Part shown: positions 44,173 through 52,945 of the stretch, piece by piece | Position numbering within the stretch: position 1 is the stretch's first letter | Layout: every line of letters starts with the position of its first letter | From: Cytophagales bacterium | GTDB lineage: Bacteria > Bacteroidota > Bacteroidia > Cytophagales > Spirosomataceae | DNA: 64,000 nucleotides | Assembly: GCA_013298025.1 (NCBI GenBank) | Contig: JAAFJE010000003.1 | Span: 287,434-351,433 of the forward strand | Reading direction: 5' to 3' | Notes under the pieces: generated by a model | What the model saw: only the letters and a program-made list of their open reading frames with translations | What the model was told of the DNA's origin: nothing | The model's database searches: none | Position numbers and translations under genes: made by a program

Positions 44173-44760
44173 ATGGATTTTTCGGCAAAAAATTTATTGA
44201 AACATACGGTAGAAGGCATTTATCCTTTAGATGACGCTAGTTTCGACGCTTTATGGCAAGAATTTAGACCTGTGACCGTCAAGCGTAAAATATGCCTGAC
44301 TGCCACGGGAGAAGTGGAAAAATACTTGTATTTTGTATTGGATGGCGTGCAAAGGCTTTATTATTTCGATGAGCAATTGCGTGAAGCAACCTTGATTTTT
44401 AGCTATAAAGGGAATTTTGGAGGCGTGCTAGATTCGATGATGATGCAACAACCGTCTAAATTTTATTATGAAACACTCAGCCAGTCGCAATTACTCCGAG
44501 CGTCTTATCAGCAAATAGAAGCCTTGTTGCCCCAGCATCCTAGCATTGAAATATTGCTTAGAAAAGGGCTTACGGGGGCTTTTGCTGGCGTGATAGAACG
44601 CTTGGTTGAATTGCAATGCTATACTGCCGAAGAACGTTTTAGACAATTACTGAAGAGGAGTCCGCATATTTTACAGCTAGTGCCACACAAGTACCTCGCC
44701 AACTACATTGGCATAGATGCCAGCAATTTCAGTAAGTTGATGAATAAGGTGAAAATTTAG
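44173..44760 (+). CDS. Crp/Fnr family transcriptional regulator
   Basis: The 195-residue protein has an N-terminal cyclic-nucleotide-binding beta-barrel (residues ~25-115: GEVEKYLYFVLDGVQRLYYFD, LIFSYKGNFGGVLDS) and a C-terminal winged HTH (residues ~155-195: LVPHKYLANYIGIDASNFSKLMNKV) typical of Bacteroidota Crp/Fnr regulators. The ligand and targets are unknown. Confidence 0.88.
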   Translation: MDFSAKNLLKHTVEGIYPLDDASFDALWQEFRPVTVKRKICLTATGEVEKYLYFVLDGVQRLYYFDEQLREATLIFSYKGNFGGVLDSMMMQQPSKFYYETLSQSQLLRASYQQIEALLPQHPSIEILLRKGLTGAFAGVIERLVELQCYTAEERFRQLLKRSPHILQLVPHKYLANYIGIDASNFSKLMNKVKI

Positions 44761-44856
44761 GGACAGGTTAACACTTAGTATCAATTTTATGAGTATTTTT
44801 ATGTAAAAATAAATTTATAAATTGATTTTATGATACATGACTACTAATGATAATCT

Positions 44857-45177
44857 ATGAAAAATACAATGATACCAGTAGCTGAACTACTCAATACTAT
44901 TGCCCAGCCAGACGCTACGTGGCAAATAAAAGCAGAACAACGCCAAGGCAATAAAAAAAGTCTTATATTTTCAGCCAAAATTGCGTTTAAAATTCTTGAT
45001 AAATTACGACAAAATCGTTTGGCAGGAAAACAACCTAGCTCACAAAAAGCATTGGCTGAATTGTTAGGAATGAAGCCTCAACAAGTAAATAAAATTGTCA
45101 AAGGACACGAAAATTTGACCTTAGAAACCATTGTACGCTTAGAAGAAATGTTGGGAATCCAACTGATTAGCGTATAA
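44857..45177 (+). CDS. HTH (XRE-type) domain protein
   Basis: The 106-residue protein has a 45-residue N-terminal segment of unknown type and a C-terminal XRE helix-turn-helix (SQKALAELLGMKPQQVNKIVKGHENLTLETIVRLEEMLG). The layout resembles antitoxin-like XRE proteins, but no toxin gene is adjacent. Function unknown. A hairpin follows. Confidence 0.72.
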   Translation: MKNTMIPVAELLNTIAQPDATWQIKAEQRQGNKKSLIFSAKIAFKILDKLRQNRLAGKQPSSQKALAELLGMKPQQVNKIVKGHENLTLETIVRLEEMLGIQLISV

Positions 45178-45194
45178 GTATTGGCAATCAACAT

Positions 45195-45219
45195 AAATCT
45201 TGGCAAATACCAAGATTTT
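45195..45219 (+). terminator. Hairpin after the HTH gene
   Basis: AAATCTTGG / CCAAGATTT stem, 7-base loop, followed by T. Confidence 0.55.
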
Positions 45220-45278
45220 ACAACAAAAGCCAAGCGACTTTTGCTTATATTTTTGTATAACCTAACAGTCGCTTTCGT

Positions 45279-45839
45279 ATGATTAGCCAACTAGCATTAC
45301 TCAAACAGCTTGAAAATCAAATTGAAGCACACGTACAAGTTGCTATCAAGACCTATCAAAATTTGTCTTCGGAGCGGCTTCTGCAAGCTTCGCCCAACGG
45401 AGGCTGGAGTATTGCCCAATGCCTCGAACACCTCAATTCGTATGGCGTGCATTACTTGCCTTTGCTACAAGTGCAATTGACTCAAGCACTTCTTTTGAGC
45501 CATGACGTACCGCACAAAAGCACTTGGCTGGGGCGTTTGGCAGTTAAGCAGATGAATCCGCAAACGGGCAAGAAAAAGTATAAAGCCTTCAAAAACCATA
45601 GCCCCCAAGCCGAGTTGGAGGCTCATCAGGTAGTAGCGACGTTCATAGAACAACAAGAACTACTGCTCAGTCTGGTTCAGCAAGCAAGGCATAAAGCCGT
45701 CGCTCCTCTTCGGATTCCTATTTCTATCGCTTCTTGGCTCAAACTCAACTGGCTCGATGCCCTGCATTTTCTTGTGGTACACAACGAACGCCATGTTCAG
45801 CAAGCCAATAGGCTATTGGTGCTTTCGGATGTAAACTGA
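45279..45839 (+). CDS. DinB family protein
   Basis: The 186-residue protein matches the DinB/YfiT four-helix bundle. The metal-binding histidines are in WSIAQCLEHLNSYG, WLDALHFLVVHNERHVQQA and a middle His. DinB proteins are putative thiol transferases or metal-dependent hydrolases, often stress induced. It is monocistronic and its stop codon begins a terminator. Confidence 0.86.
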   Translation: MISQLALLKQLENQIEAHVQVAIKTYQNLSSERLLQASPNGGWSIAQCLEHLNSYGVHYLPLLQVQLTQALLLSHDVPHKSTWLGRLAVKQMNPQTGKKKYKAFKNHSPQAELEAHQVVATFIEQQELLLSLVQQARHKAVAPLRIPISIASWLKLNWLDALHFLVVHNERHVQQANRLLVLSDVN

Positions 45840-45884
45840 AATAAATAGTTTTTGAAAATATTTTCCCAAAAACCATTTATTTCA
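45837..45884. terminator. Convergent hairpin after DinB
   Basis: 17-bp arms TGAAATAAATAGTTTTT / AAAAACCATTTATTTCA with one mismatch, beginning at the DinB stop codon. Confidence 0.7.
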
Positions 45885-45906
45885 AAAATCTAAAATCCTC
45901 TATTAC

Positions 45907-46842
45907 TCAATAGCCTTTCTCCAAATCTGCCACATTGAGGAGTTCTTCTCCTTGTTCAAAACGGGTAAGATTTTCCAGGAAAAAATTCACTTTTGCCTCA
46001 TTTTCCTTTGCCCAACCGCCAGAAGTATGTTGCGTAAGCAATACATTGGGCATTTGCCAAAGCGGGTGGTCGGTTGGCAAGGGTTCTTTGTCGGTTACAT
46101 CTAACACCGCTCCAAACAAGCGATTTTGTTTGAGTTGAGCCATCAACGCCTTTTCGTCCACCGCCGACCCACGACCTACATTGACCAGCATAGCCGAAGC
46201 TTTCAACAAAGCCAAGCGTTGTGCATCGAACAAGCGAATTGTTTCGGGCGTTTCGGGCAAACAAGCAATAACGATGTCGGCTTGGGGTAAATATTGGTCT
46301 AAATCGCTGATAGGCAACACCTCATCTTTGGCAGTTCGGGAAAAAACACGAATATCACACTGAAAACCGCTCAACAACGCCGCCGTTTTTTGTCCGATAG
46401 CCCCACCGCCCACAATCAACACATGGGCACCAAAAAGCAATTGCAAACTAGCCCGCATGGGTTGCCCCATCCAAAATTCGGTGCGTTGCCAGCGTGCCAA
46501 ACGGTCGATACCACGATACAAAGCTAAAATACCAGCCACAGCCGTTTCAGCCACCGATTCGCCAAAAAAGCCTTTGAGATTCGTTATCGGAAAAGTACGG
46601 TTTTGTAAAGCCTGATAAGGGTCGAGTCCAGCCGAATGCAATTGTAGCCACTGCAAGTTTGTCGTTTTTTCGGCCCAATCTAAAGGCACATTGCCCATTG
46701 CCACTTCGCAACCCAAAAATGCGTCCTCTCTTGCTTCGGGAAGCAACTCGTTGCCAACATGTACAGTATGTTTGTCGCCCAATGCCTTACGCAACAATGC
46801 CTTTTCGGCGGTAGTAAGGGGGGTATGAATATAAATTTCCAT
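45907..46842 (-). CDS. D-isomer-specific 2-hydroxyacid dehydrogenase
   Basis: The 311-residue protein has a D-2-hydroxyacid dehydrogenase fold: catalytic Arg in NVGRGSAVDEKAL, Glu in DVTDKEPLPTDHPLW and His in LTQHTSGG. The NAD(P)-binding motif is VLIVGGGAIGQKTAALL at ~130. It probably reduces a 2-oxo acid such as glyoxylate or hydroxypyruvate (GhrA-like); the substrate is not determined. ATG 46842 starts the first beta strand (MEIYIHTP), seven residues after a longer alternative. Confidence 0.88.
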   Translation of the reverse strand: MEIYIHTPLTTAEKALLRKALGDKHTVHVGNELLPEAREDAFLGCEVAMGNVPLDWAEKTTNLQWLQLHSAGLDPYQALQNRTFPITNLKGFFGESVAETAVAGILALYRGIDRLARWQRTEFWMGQPMRASLQLLFGAHVLIVGGGAIGQKTAALLSGFQCDIRVFSRTAKDEVLPISDLDQYLPQADIVIACLPETPETIRLFDAQRLALLKASAMLVNVGRGSAVDEKALMAQLKQNRLFGAVLDVTDKEPLPTDHPLWQMPNVLLTQHTSGGWAKENEAKVNFFLENLTRFEQGEELLNVADLEKGY

Positions 46843-46906
46843 GGTTGAAATATGTTGATTCAAATTTTTTGTGAAATATAAGCTTTATTCATGAACGAAC
46901 AAAGCA

Positions 46907-46983
46907 CTGACAATTTTCTGTCATTATCGACAAAACACCGCAATGTTGACAATATCGCCAGACGACACCTGTCAATCTGTCAG
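46907..46983. promoter_or_regulatory. Cluster of TGACA/TGTCA elements upstream of dnaK
   Basis: CTGACA (46907), CTGTCA (46918), TTGACA (46946), TGTCAA (46970) and CTGTCAG (46977) form overlapping inverted pairs within 77 bases. It may be a binding region for a heat-shock regulator; no CIRCE element is present. Confidence 0.4.
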
Positions 46984-47004
46984 TAAAATTAAGGCATTTT
47001 AGAC

Positions 47005-47021
47005 TTGGCATTAAGATTGTT
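47005..47021 (+). promoter_or_regulatory. Sigma-54-like element upstream of dnaK
   Basis: TTGGCATTAAGATTGTT has GG and GT separated by exactly 10 bases, close to the -24/-12 pattern (GG-N10-GC). The -12 GC is degenerate, so this is tentative. Confidence 0.25.
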
Positions 47022-47114
47022 AAATATAAAACAACGTCGGACATCCGCTAGTAAGAGGATCATAGACAAGACAACCGAAAAAAGATATTTAACAATAATT
47101 AATTCACTCTAACA

Positions 47115-49010
47115 ATGGGAAAAATTATCGGTATTGACTTAGGCACAACCAACTCATGTGTAGCAGTAATGGAAGGTAACGAGCCAGTCGTAATCGCTAA
47201 CTCAGAAGGTCGTCGTACTACACCTTCTATTGTAGCTTTTTTGGATAACGGAAACGGAGAGCGTAAAGTAGGAGACCCAGCAAAGCGTCAGGCAATCACT
47301 AACCCTAAAAACACCATTTCATCTATCAAGCGTTTCATGGGCAAACGTTTTAGTGATGTTTCTAACGAAATTAAAACGGTAGCTTATACGGTAGAACAAG
47401 GTTCTAACAACACGCCTCGTGTACGTATTGGCGAGCGTCTTTATACGCCTCAAGAAATCTCGGCTCAGATTTTGACAAAAATGAAGCAAACTGCCGAAGA
47501 TTATTTAGGACAAACCATCACAGATGCTGTTATTACAGTTCCTGCTTATTTTAACGATGCAGAACGCCAAGCAACCAAAGAAGCAGGTGCTATTGCTGGT
47601 TTAGATGTAAAACGCATCATCAACGAACCTACAGCGGCAGCCCTGGCTTATGGACTAGACAAAGGTGGTAAAGATATGAAAATTGCCGTATTCGACCTTG
47701 GTGGCGGTACGTTCGATATTTCTATCTTGGAATTGGGCGATGGCGTATTTGAAGTAAAATCAACTGACGGTGACACACACTTGGGTGGTGACGACTTCGA
47801 CCAAGTAATTATTGATTGGTTGGCAAACGAATTTAAAAACGACGAAGGCGTTGATTTGCGTCAAGATGCGATGGCTCTGCAACGCTTGAAAGAAGCGGCT
47901 GAAAAAGCAAAAATCGAATTGTCGTCAGGAGCTTCTACCGAAATCAACTTGCCTTATATCTTCCCTGTCAACGGTATGCCTAAGCACTTGGTGCGTACTT
48001 TGAGCCGTGCGAAGTTTGAGCAATTGGCCGATTCGTTGATTCAAAGAATGATGGAACCTTGCCGTAGAGCCATGAAAAACTCTGGCTACAGCAACGCCGA
48101 CATCGACGAAGTAATTTTGGTGGGTGGTTCTACTCGTATTCCTCGTGTAGTAGAAGAAGTAGAGAAATTCTGGGGCAAAAAAGCTTCTAAAGGCGTAAAC
48201 CCTGATGAAGCCGTGGCAATTGGTGCGGCTGTACAAGGGGGTGTATTGACAGGTGAAGTAAAAGACGTATTATTGCTCGACGTTATTCCGTTGTCGTTGG
48301 GTATCGAAACAATGGGTGGCGTTTTCACAAAACTCATCGAAGCAAATACAACCATTCCAACGAAGAAATCTGAAACCTTCTCAACGGCTTCAGACAACCA
48401 ACCTTCGGTAGAATTGAACATCTTGCAAGGCGAACGCCCGATGGCTGCACATAACCGCTCGTTGGGTCGTTTCCACTTGGGCGATATTCCTCCTGCCCCA
48501 CGTGGTGTACCTCAAATCGAAGTGACCTTCGACATTGATGCCAACGGTATTTTGCACGTATCGGCAAAAGACAAAGGAACAGGCAAAGAAAGTAGCATTC
48601 GCATCGAAGCATCAAGCGGCTTGACCGATGCCGAAATTGAAAGAATGCGTCAGGAAGCCAAAGCCAACGAAGCAGCCGACAAAGCAGAAAAAGAAAAAAT
48701 CGAAAAAATCAACCAAGCCGATTCATTGATTTTCCAAACAGAAAAACAATTGAAAGAGTACGGCGACAAGCTTTCGGCAGGCAACAAATCGGCGATAGAA
48801 GGAGCTTTAGCAGAATTGCGTACCGCTCACGCTTCTCGTGACATCGCTACGATTGATACAGCTTTAGAAAAACTCAACAACGCTTGGATGGCCGCTTCGC
48901 AAGAAATGTACGCTGCTGGTGCACAACCAACCGGCGACGCTGGTCAATCAGCCAACGCAGGCGGAAGCACTTCACAAGCAGAAGACGTTCCGTTTGAGGA
49001 AGTGAAGTAA
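47115..49010 (+). CDS. dnaK: Molecular chaperone DnaK (Hsp70)
   Basis: The 631-residue protein is a complete DnaK. The ATPase domain starts [21 protein letters not shown] (phosphate-1) and contains [36 protein letters not shown] and [10 protein letters not shown]. The substrate-binding domain begins after [17 protein letters not shown], and the helical lid ends in the [13 protein letters not shown] acidic tail. It folds proteins with DnaJ and GrpE using ATP. No dnaJ/grpE gene is adjacent. Upstream there is a regulatory TGACA cluster. Confidence 0.99.
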   Translation: MGKIIGIDLGTTNSCVAVMEGNEPVVIANSEGRRTTPSIVAFLDNGNGERKVGDPAKRQAITNPKNTISSIKRFMGKRFSDVSNEIKTVAYTVEQGSNNTPRVRIGERLYTPQEISAQILTKMKQTAEDYLGQTITDAVITVPAYFNDAERQATKEAGAIAGLDVKRIINEPTAAALAYGLDKGGKDMKIAVFDLGGGTFDISILELGDGVFEVKSTDGDTHLGGDDFDQVIIDWLANEFKNDEGVDLRQDAMALQRLKEAAEKAKIELSSGASTEINLPYIFPVNGMPKHLVRTLSRAKFEQLADSLIQRMMEPCRRAMKNSGYSNADIDEVILVGGSTRIPRVVEEVEKFWGKKASKGVNPDEAVAIGAAVQGGVLTGEVKDVLLLDVIPLSLGIETMGGVFTKLIEANTTIPTKKSETFSTASDNQPSVELNILQGERPMAAHNRSLGRFHLGDIPPAPRGVPQIEVTFDIDANGILHVSAKDKGTGKESSIRIEASSGLTDAEIERMRQEAKANEAADKAEKEKIEKINQADSLIFQTEKQLKEYGDKLSAGNKSAIEGALAELRTAHASRDIATIDTALEKLNNAWMAASQEMYAAGAQPTGDAGQSANAGGSTSQAEDVPFEEVK

Positions 49011-49038
49011 GTTATCGGCCATCGGCCAAAAATATATT

Positions 49039-49104
49039 AAAGTGCTATAAAATCTCCCTTTGGGAATCTTTCAGTTTTTGAAAGGGGATTTTGTAGCACT
49101 TTTT
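49039..49104 (+). terminator. Terminator after dnaK
   Basis: Long stem AAAGTGCTA / TAGCACTTT enclosing a second stem (AAAATCTCCCTTT / GAAAGGGGATTTT), followed by TT. It marks the 3' border of dnaK and the beginning of the accessory region. Confidence 0.85.
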
Positions 49105-49196
49105 GCTAATTATTAGAAAAAAATGTAATTTTGCAGAAAAGTTCTTTGACAACATGGGGGAGTATATTTTGTGGATGAAGTGGCGTAAAATAAAAA

Positions 49197-49535
49197 ATGA
49201 AATAAGAATTTAAACCCAATGAAATTTGGATTGCCAAATTTCCAGAAAAACAAGGACATTGTATTCAAGGAACACGTCCTTGTATTATCATTAATTGTTT
49301 TGGTGATACAGTAACGGTAATACCATTAACATGTTACGAAAAGAATAAAGGTCATCCCAATGACTTAGGGATACATAAAAATACTACAAATAACTTAACC
49401 AAAGATTCAATAGCGAAATTAACCCAAATACAAACGTTAGACAAAAAACATTTTATAAAAAAAACAGGTATTATAGATTCAGAAACATCGAATATTATAA
49501 AAAAAATAGTGGAACAAATAATTTTTAATAACTAA
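49197..49535 (+). pseudogene. MazF/PemK-like toxin reading frame with stop codon at codon 3
   Basis: From ATG 49197 the frame reads M-K-stop and then continues uninterrupted for 109 codons (EFKPNEIWIAKFPEK...). The translated part matches the MazF/PemK (CcdB-fold mRNA interferase) family: EIWIAKFP near the N-terminus, GTRPCIIIN, VTVIPLT, then DSIAKLTQIQTLDKKHF and GIIDSETSNIIKKIVEQII. MazF toxins cleave mRNA at short motifs. The position of the ATG fits the normal MazF length, so the TAA looks like a nonsense mutation (or sequencing error). No other canonical start lies in frame after the TAA. No recognisable MazE-type antitoxin gene precedes it; only a 19-codon frame (49154-49213) is present. 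Confidence 0.72.
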
Positions 49536-49604
49536 ATAAATAAACAAACCGCCATAATCTTGCATAAAACTCCTCCTTTGTCAAAAAAATTAAAAAAAAT
49601 ACAA

Positions 49605-50498
49605 ATGCAAGATAAACTCATTAGAATTGGCGTTTTCTATGACGGCAATTATTTTCTCCAAGTAAGCAATTATTACGCTTACGCCCATACCAGACGAAAA
49701 AGAATAAATATTTCTGGGCTTCATGAATTTATTAGACATCAAGTAGCTGACGAAGAGTCTAATGATGCAAAATTTTGTCAAATTATAGATGCTCACTATT
49801 TCAGAGGTCGCTTGAGTGCTACAGAAGCTTCTCAAAAAGGAGATATGTTATATTATGACCGAGTTTTCGACGATATTCTTATGTCAGAGGGAGTAACAAC
49901 GCACTACCTACCCATCCGAGTTAACCCAGATGGATCTAAACAAGAAAAAGGCATAGACGTATGGTTAGCTCTAGAGGCATTTGAATTAGCATTCTATAAA
50001 AGATTTAATGTACTCGTTCTTATTGCATCTGATGGTGATTATGTACCTTTGGTACGTAAACTCAATACGCTTGGTACGAGAGTCATGGTTTTAAGCTGGG
50101 ATTTAGAATACGCAAACGAGTCAGGACAAAAATTTACAACAAGAACATCTCAAAATTTACTGGAAGAAGCTTCTTACCCTATCAGTATGCATGAAATAAT
50201 TGAAAATAGAGTAAAGAAAAATGACCCTTTAATCAATAATCTTTTTGTACATACGGAACAAAAAAGGAGCATAGAACAGAGTAATATTAACAAAAAATCA
50301 ACATTAACGAGCGAGATACTTAGTTTAAAAAACGGCTTTGGATTCATCAAATATCCTCCAAGCAACCTATTTTTTCATTATTCTAGTATTATAGATACTG
50401 ATTTTAATGACTTACAAATCGGTGACAAAGTCGAGTTTACAATAGAAAAAGGTCAAGATGGTGCAGACCTAGCAAAAAATATAAAAGTTATAAACTAA
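49605..50498 (+). CDS. NYN-domain ribonuclease fused to a cold-shock domain
   Basis: The 297-residue protein has an N-terminal NYN/LabA-DUF88 (PIN-like) domain: RIGVFYDGNYFLQ (first Asp), GIDVWLALEAFELAFY (second acidic site), VLIASDGDYVPLVRKLN (SDGD motif). The C-terminal ~60 residues form a cold-shock domain: GFGFIKYPPSNLFFHYSSI, then GDKVEFTIEKGQDGADLAKNIKVI. The NYN fold is a metal-dependent RNase; the CSD binds single-stranded RNA/DNA, so this is probably an RNA-degrading enzyme. It follows a MazF-like remnant and sits in an AT-rich accessory cluster. ATG 49605 begins the domain; the upstream TTG at 49560 is less likely. Confidence 0.87.
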   Translation: MQDKLIRIGVFYDGNYFLQVSNYYAYAHTRRKRINISGLHEFIRHQVADEESNDAKFCQIIDAHYFRGRLSATEASQKGDMLYYDRVFDDILMSEGVTTHYLPIRVNPDGSKQEKGIDVWLALEAFELAFYKRFNVLVLIASDGDYVPLVRKLNTLGTRVMVLSWDLEYANESGQKFTTRTSQNLLEEASYPISMHEIIENRVKKNDPLINNLFVHTEQKRSIEQSNINKKSTLTSEILSLKNGFGFIKYPPSNLFFHYSSIIDTDFNDLQIGDKVEFTIEKGQDGADLAKNIKVIN

Positions 50499-50504
50499 TA
50501 CTCC

Positions 50505-50541
50505 AAAAGCTATGAAATTTTAGAATATTTCATAGCTTTTT
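50505..50541 (+). terminator. Terminator after the NYN-CSD gene
   Basis: 14-bp stem AAAAGCTATGAAAT / ATTTCATAGCTTTT, 8-base loop, then T. Confidence 0.88.
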
Positions 50542-50743
50542 CATTATGTAATAAGGTCAAATGCCATATTATCAACTAATTACATTTCTATAGCAACCTT
50601 CGCTCTCATTATCAAATAAAAATATTTTTTAGTAATTTTTAAGATTTGTCGTCATGCTATATCCTAAGCTTCAAGGCTGAGAGATAGAGAATATGCCACT
50701 AGATGTTTTAGGCTAAAATATAAGTTAGAACCTACAAAAACTG

Positions 50744-50751
50744 TAATTTTG
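50744..50751 (+). promoter_or_regulatory. -7 box upstream of the first Rpn gene
   Basis: TAATTTTG matches TAnnTTTG exactly, 20 bases before the ATG. The -33 position has TTA instead of TTG. Confidence 0.45.
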
Positions 50752-50771
50752 TTTAGTAAAAACGTAGCACC

Positions 50772-51647
50772 ATGAAAGCAAAATACGTAAACCCTTTTAC
50801 CGATTTCGGTTTTAAGAAAATCTTTGGAGAAGAGGCCAGTAAGCTTCTTTTGATAGATTTTCTGGCAAGTCTATTGCCAGAAGCCAACATCGTGGACTTG
50901 ACTTTCAAGGACAAGGATAAACTTGGGCATACCGAAGCCGACAGAAAGGTGATTTATGATATTTACTGCGAAAATAGTGCTGGCGAAAAAATTATTGTTG
51001 AGTTACAGAAAGCCAAACAAAACTACTTTAAGGATAGAACCGTTTATTATGCCACTTTTCCCATTCAAGAGCAAGCAGAAAAAGGCGAATGGAACTATCA
51101 ACTAAAATACGTCTATTGCATTGGTATTCTTGACTTTAAATTTGACGACCATATTAAATCTGGGCAAGGAGAAGTAATTCATACCGTGCAACTCAAAGAC
51201 CAGCACAATCAAGTATTTTATGAAAAATTGAAGTTTGTTTACTTGGAAATGCCTCATTTCAAAAAAACGGAACAGGAATTAATAAGCCGATTAGACAAAT
51301 GGTTATTCTTCATTCGACATCTGGAAGGCTTTGAAAACATTCCCGAAATATTCAAAGACGAGGTGTTTGTCCAAGCCTTTGAAAAAGCTGAAATAGCCAA
51401 ATACACCGAACAAGAAAGATTAGATTACGAACAAAGCTTGAAAATTTATAGAGATTTAAAAGGAGTAATTGACACAGCCTTCGACGAAGGTAAACAGGAA
51501 GGGTTGTTAGAAGGAACACTAAAAGGGAAACTTGAAGAAAAATTAGCAATCGCCAGAAAAATGAAAAGCAAAGGCTTGTCTTCTTCAGAAATTGCTGACC
51601 TAACTGGACTTTCTGAAAATGAAATAGATACGCTTCAAAATACTTAA
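50772..51647 (+). CDS. Rpn family recombination-promoting nuclease / putative transposase, copy 1
   Basis: The 291-residue protein matches the Rpn/PDDEXK_2 family: YVNPFTDFGFKKIFGEE at the N-terminus, IYDIYCENSAGEKIIVELQKAKQ with the PD-(D/E)XK-type acidic and E-x-Q/K residues. A mobile-type C-terminus follows (EGKQEGLLEGTLKGKLEEK coiled-coil repeats and an HTH-like GLSSSEIADLTGLSENEID). Rpn nucleases cut DNA, promote recombination, and in some bacteria act against phages. The neighbouring copy 2 is nearly identical. An in-frame ATG at 51249 (MPHFKK) could give a 132-residue internal product. Confidence 0.9.
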   Translation: MKAKYVNPFTDFGFKKIFGEEASKLLLIDFLASLLPEANIVDLTFKDKDKLGHTEADRKVIYDIYCENSAGEKIIVELQKAKQNYFKDRTVYYATFPIQEQAEKGEWNYQLKYVYCIGILDFKFDDHIKSGQGEVIHTVQLKDQHNQVFYEKLKFVYLEMPHFKKTEQELISRLDKWLFFIRHLEGFENIPEIFKDEVFVQAFEKAEIAKYTEQERLDYEQSLKIYRDLKGVIDTAFDEGKQEGLLEGTLKGKLEEKLAIARKMKSKGLSSSEIADLTGLSENEIDTLQNT

Positions 51648-51661
51648 TTTTATATAATGCC

Positions 51662-52540
51662 ATGAAAGCAAAATATGTAAACCCTTTTACCGATTTCGGT
51701 TTCAAGAAAATCTTTGGAGAAGAAGCCAGTAAGACTCTTTTGATAGATTTTCTGGCAAGTCTATTGCCAGAAGCCAACATCGTGGACTTGACTTTCAAGG
51801 ACAAGGATAAACTTGGGCATACCGAAGCCGACAGAAAGGCGATTTATGATATTTACTGCGAAAACAGTGCTGGCGAAAAAATTATTGTTGAGTTACAGAA
51901 AGCCAAACAAAACTACTTTAAGGATAGAACCGTTTATTATGCCACTTTTCCCATTCAAGAGCAAGCAGAAAAAGGAGAATGGAATTATCAACTAAAATAC
52001 GTCTATTGCATTGGTATTCTTGACTTTAAATTTGACGACCATATTAAATCTGGGCAAGGAGAAGTAATTCATACCGTGCAACTCAAAGACCAGCACAATC
52101 AAGTATTTTATGAAAAGTTGAAGTTTGTTTACTTGGAAATGCCTCATTTCAAAAAAACAGCAAGCGAACTCAACAGTCGATTAGACAAATGGTTATTTTT
52201 CATTCGACATCTCGAAGACTTTGAAAACATTCCCGAAATCTTCAAAGACGAAGTATTTGTCCAAGCCTTTGAAAAAGCTGAAATAGCCAAATACACCGAA
52301 CAAGAAAGATTAGATTACGAACAAAGCTTGAAAATTTATAGAGATTTAAAAGGAGTAATTGACACAGCTTTCGATGAAGGTAAACAGGAAGGGTTATTAG
52401 AAGGAACACTAAAAGGGAAACTTGAAGGACTATTGGAAGGAAAATTAGAAGTAGCCAGAAAAATGAAAAGCAAAGGCTTGTCTTCTTCCGATATTGCTGA
52501 CCTAACTGGACTTTCTGAGCATGAAATAGATACACTTTAA
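51662..52540 (+). CDS. Rpn family recombination-promoting nuclease / putative transposase, copy 2
   Basis: The 292-residue protein repeats copy 1 almost exactly through the nuclease domain (YVNPFTDFGFKKIFGEE, IIVELQKAKQNYFKDR). Differences concentrate at residues ~163-168 (TASELNSR versus TEQELISR), at ~183, and in the C-terminal tail, which carries an extra GLLEGKLE unit before ARKMKSKGLSSSDIADLTG. The gene starts 14 bases after copy 1 ends, so the two may be co-transcribed. The pattern indicates recent tandem duplication or gene conversion. Confidence 0.9.
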   Translation: MKAKYVNPFTDFGFKKIFGEEASKTLLIDFLASLLPEANIVDLTFKDKDKLGHTEADRKAIYDIYCENSAGEKIIVELQKAKQNYFKDRTVYYATFPIQEQAEKGEWNYQLKYVYCIGILDFKFDDHIKSGQGEVIHTVQLKDQHNQVFYEKLKFVYLEMPHFKKTASELNSRLDKWLFFIRHLEDFENIPEIFKDEVFVQAFEKAEIAKYTEQERLDYEQSLKIYRDLKGVIDTAFDEGKQEGLLEGTLKGKLEGLLEGKLEVARKMKSKGLSSSDIADLTGLSEHEIDTL

Positions 52541-52729
52541 AATACTTGATTTTATATAACACCATTGCGATTTGAGAAAATCTATGTTAGTAGAAAAGTA
52601 ATTTTAGTTATAAGTGAAATTATTATATATGGCATTAATTTTGATGTGGGTATAAGCGTAGGAGAATACAAAACTGTAGCTTTGTGTTTATCTTACTTAC
52701 CTCCCAATATTCACTAAAACTATATCGTT

Positions 52730-52945
52730 ATGCAAACTTCTAAATTAACAAACCAAGGAGATGCGTCTCTGTTTCAAAACTATGATTTTGCTCGCTTGGC
52801 AGAAAAAGTGCGAGGTGCTTTTGCCAATACTGTAACAAGTATGAACAATGCCTTGCCTAAAAAGCCTGCTTTACCTACAGAGGAAGATACCAAAGCCAAA
52901 TTCAAACGACTGAAAGCACTCTATGACGACGCTCAACTGGCGTAA
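52730..52945 (+). CDS. Small hypothetical protein (71 aa)
   Basis: The 71-residue protein MQTSKLTNQGDASLFQNYD... is hydrophilic, with an Ala/Asn-rich middle and a C-terminal helix (KAKFKRLKALYDDAQLA) slightly reminiscent of SHOCT-type segments. No family is recognised. It lies between the Rpn pair and an HTH protein in the accessory cluster. Coding potential is plausible because the frame is well used, but it is not proven. Confidence 0.5.
   Translation: MQTSKLTNQGDASLFQNYDFARLAEKVRGAFANTVTSMNNALPKKPALPTEEDTKAKFKRLKALYDDAQLA

Larger units (their letters stand above)
50770..52563. repeat. Tandem duplication of an ~890-bp unit
   Basis: Two direct copies of the Rpn gene plus flanking sequence. 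The spacer after copy 1 (AATACTTAATTTTATATAATGCCATG) recurs after copy 2 as AATACTTGATTTTATATAACACCATTG, marking the unit boundary. Confidence 0.85.

Noticed and set aside
46864..47114. CIRCE operator upstream of dnaK
   Set aside because: No TTAGCACTC-N9-GAGTGCTAA-like sequence found.
49154..49213. 19-codon ORF upstream of the MazF-like frame considered as antitoxin
   Set aside because: Too short, no similarity to MazE-like antitoxins, and it overlaps the toxin frame; chance open frame.
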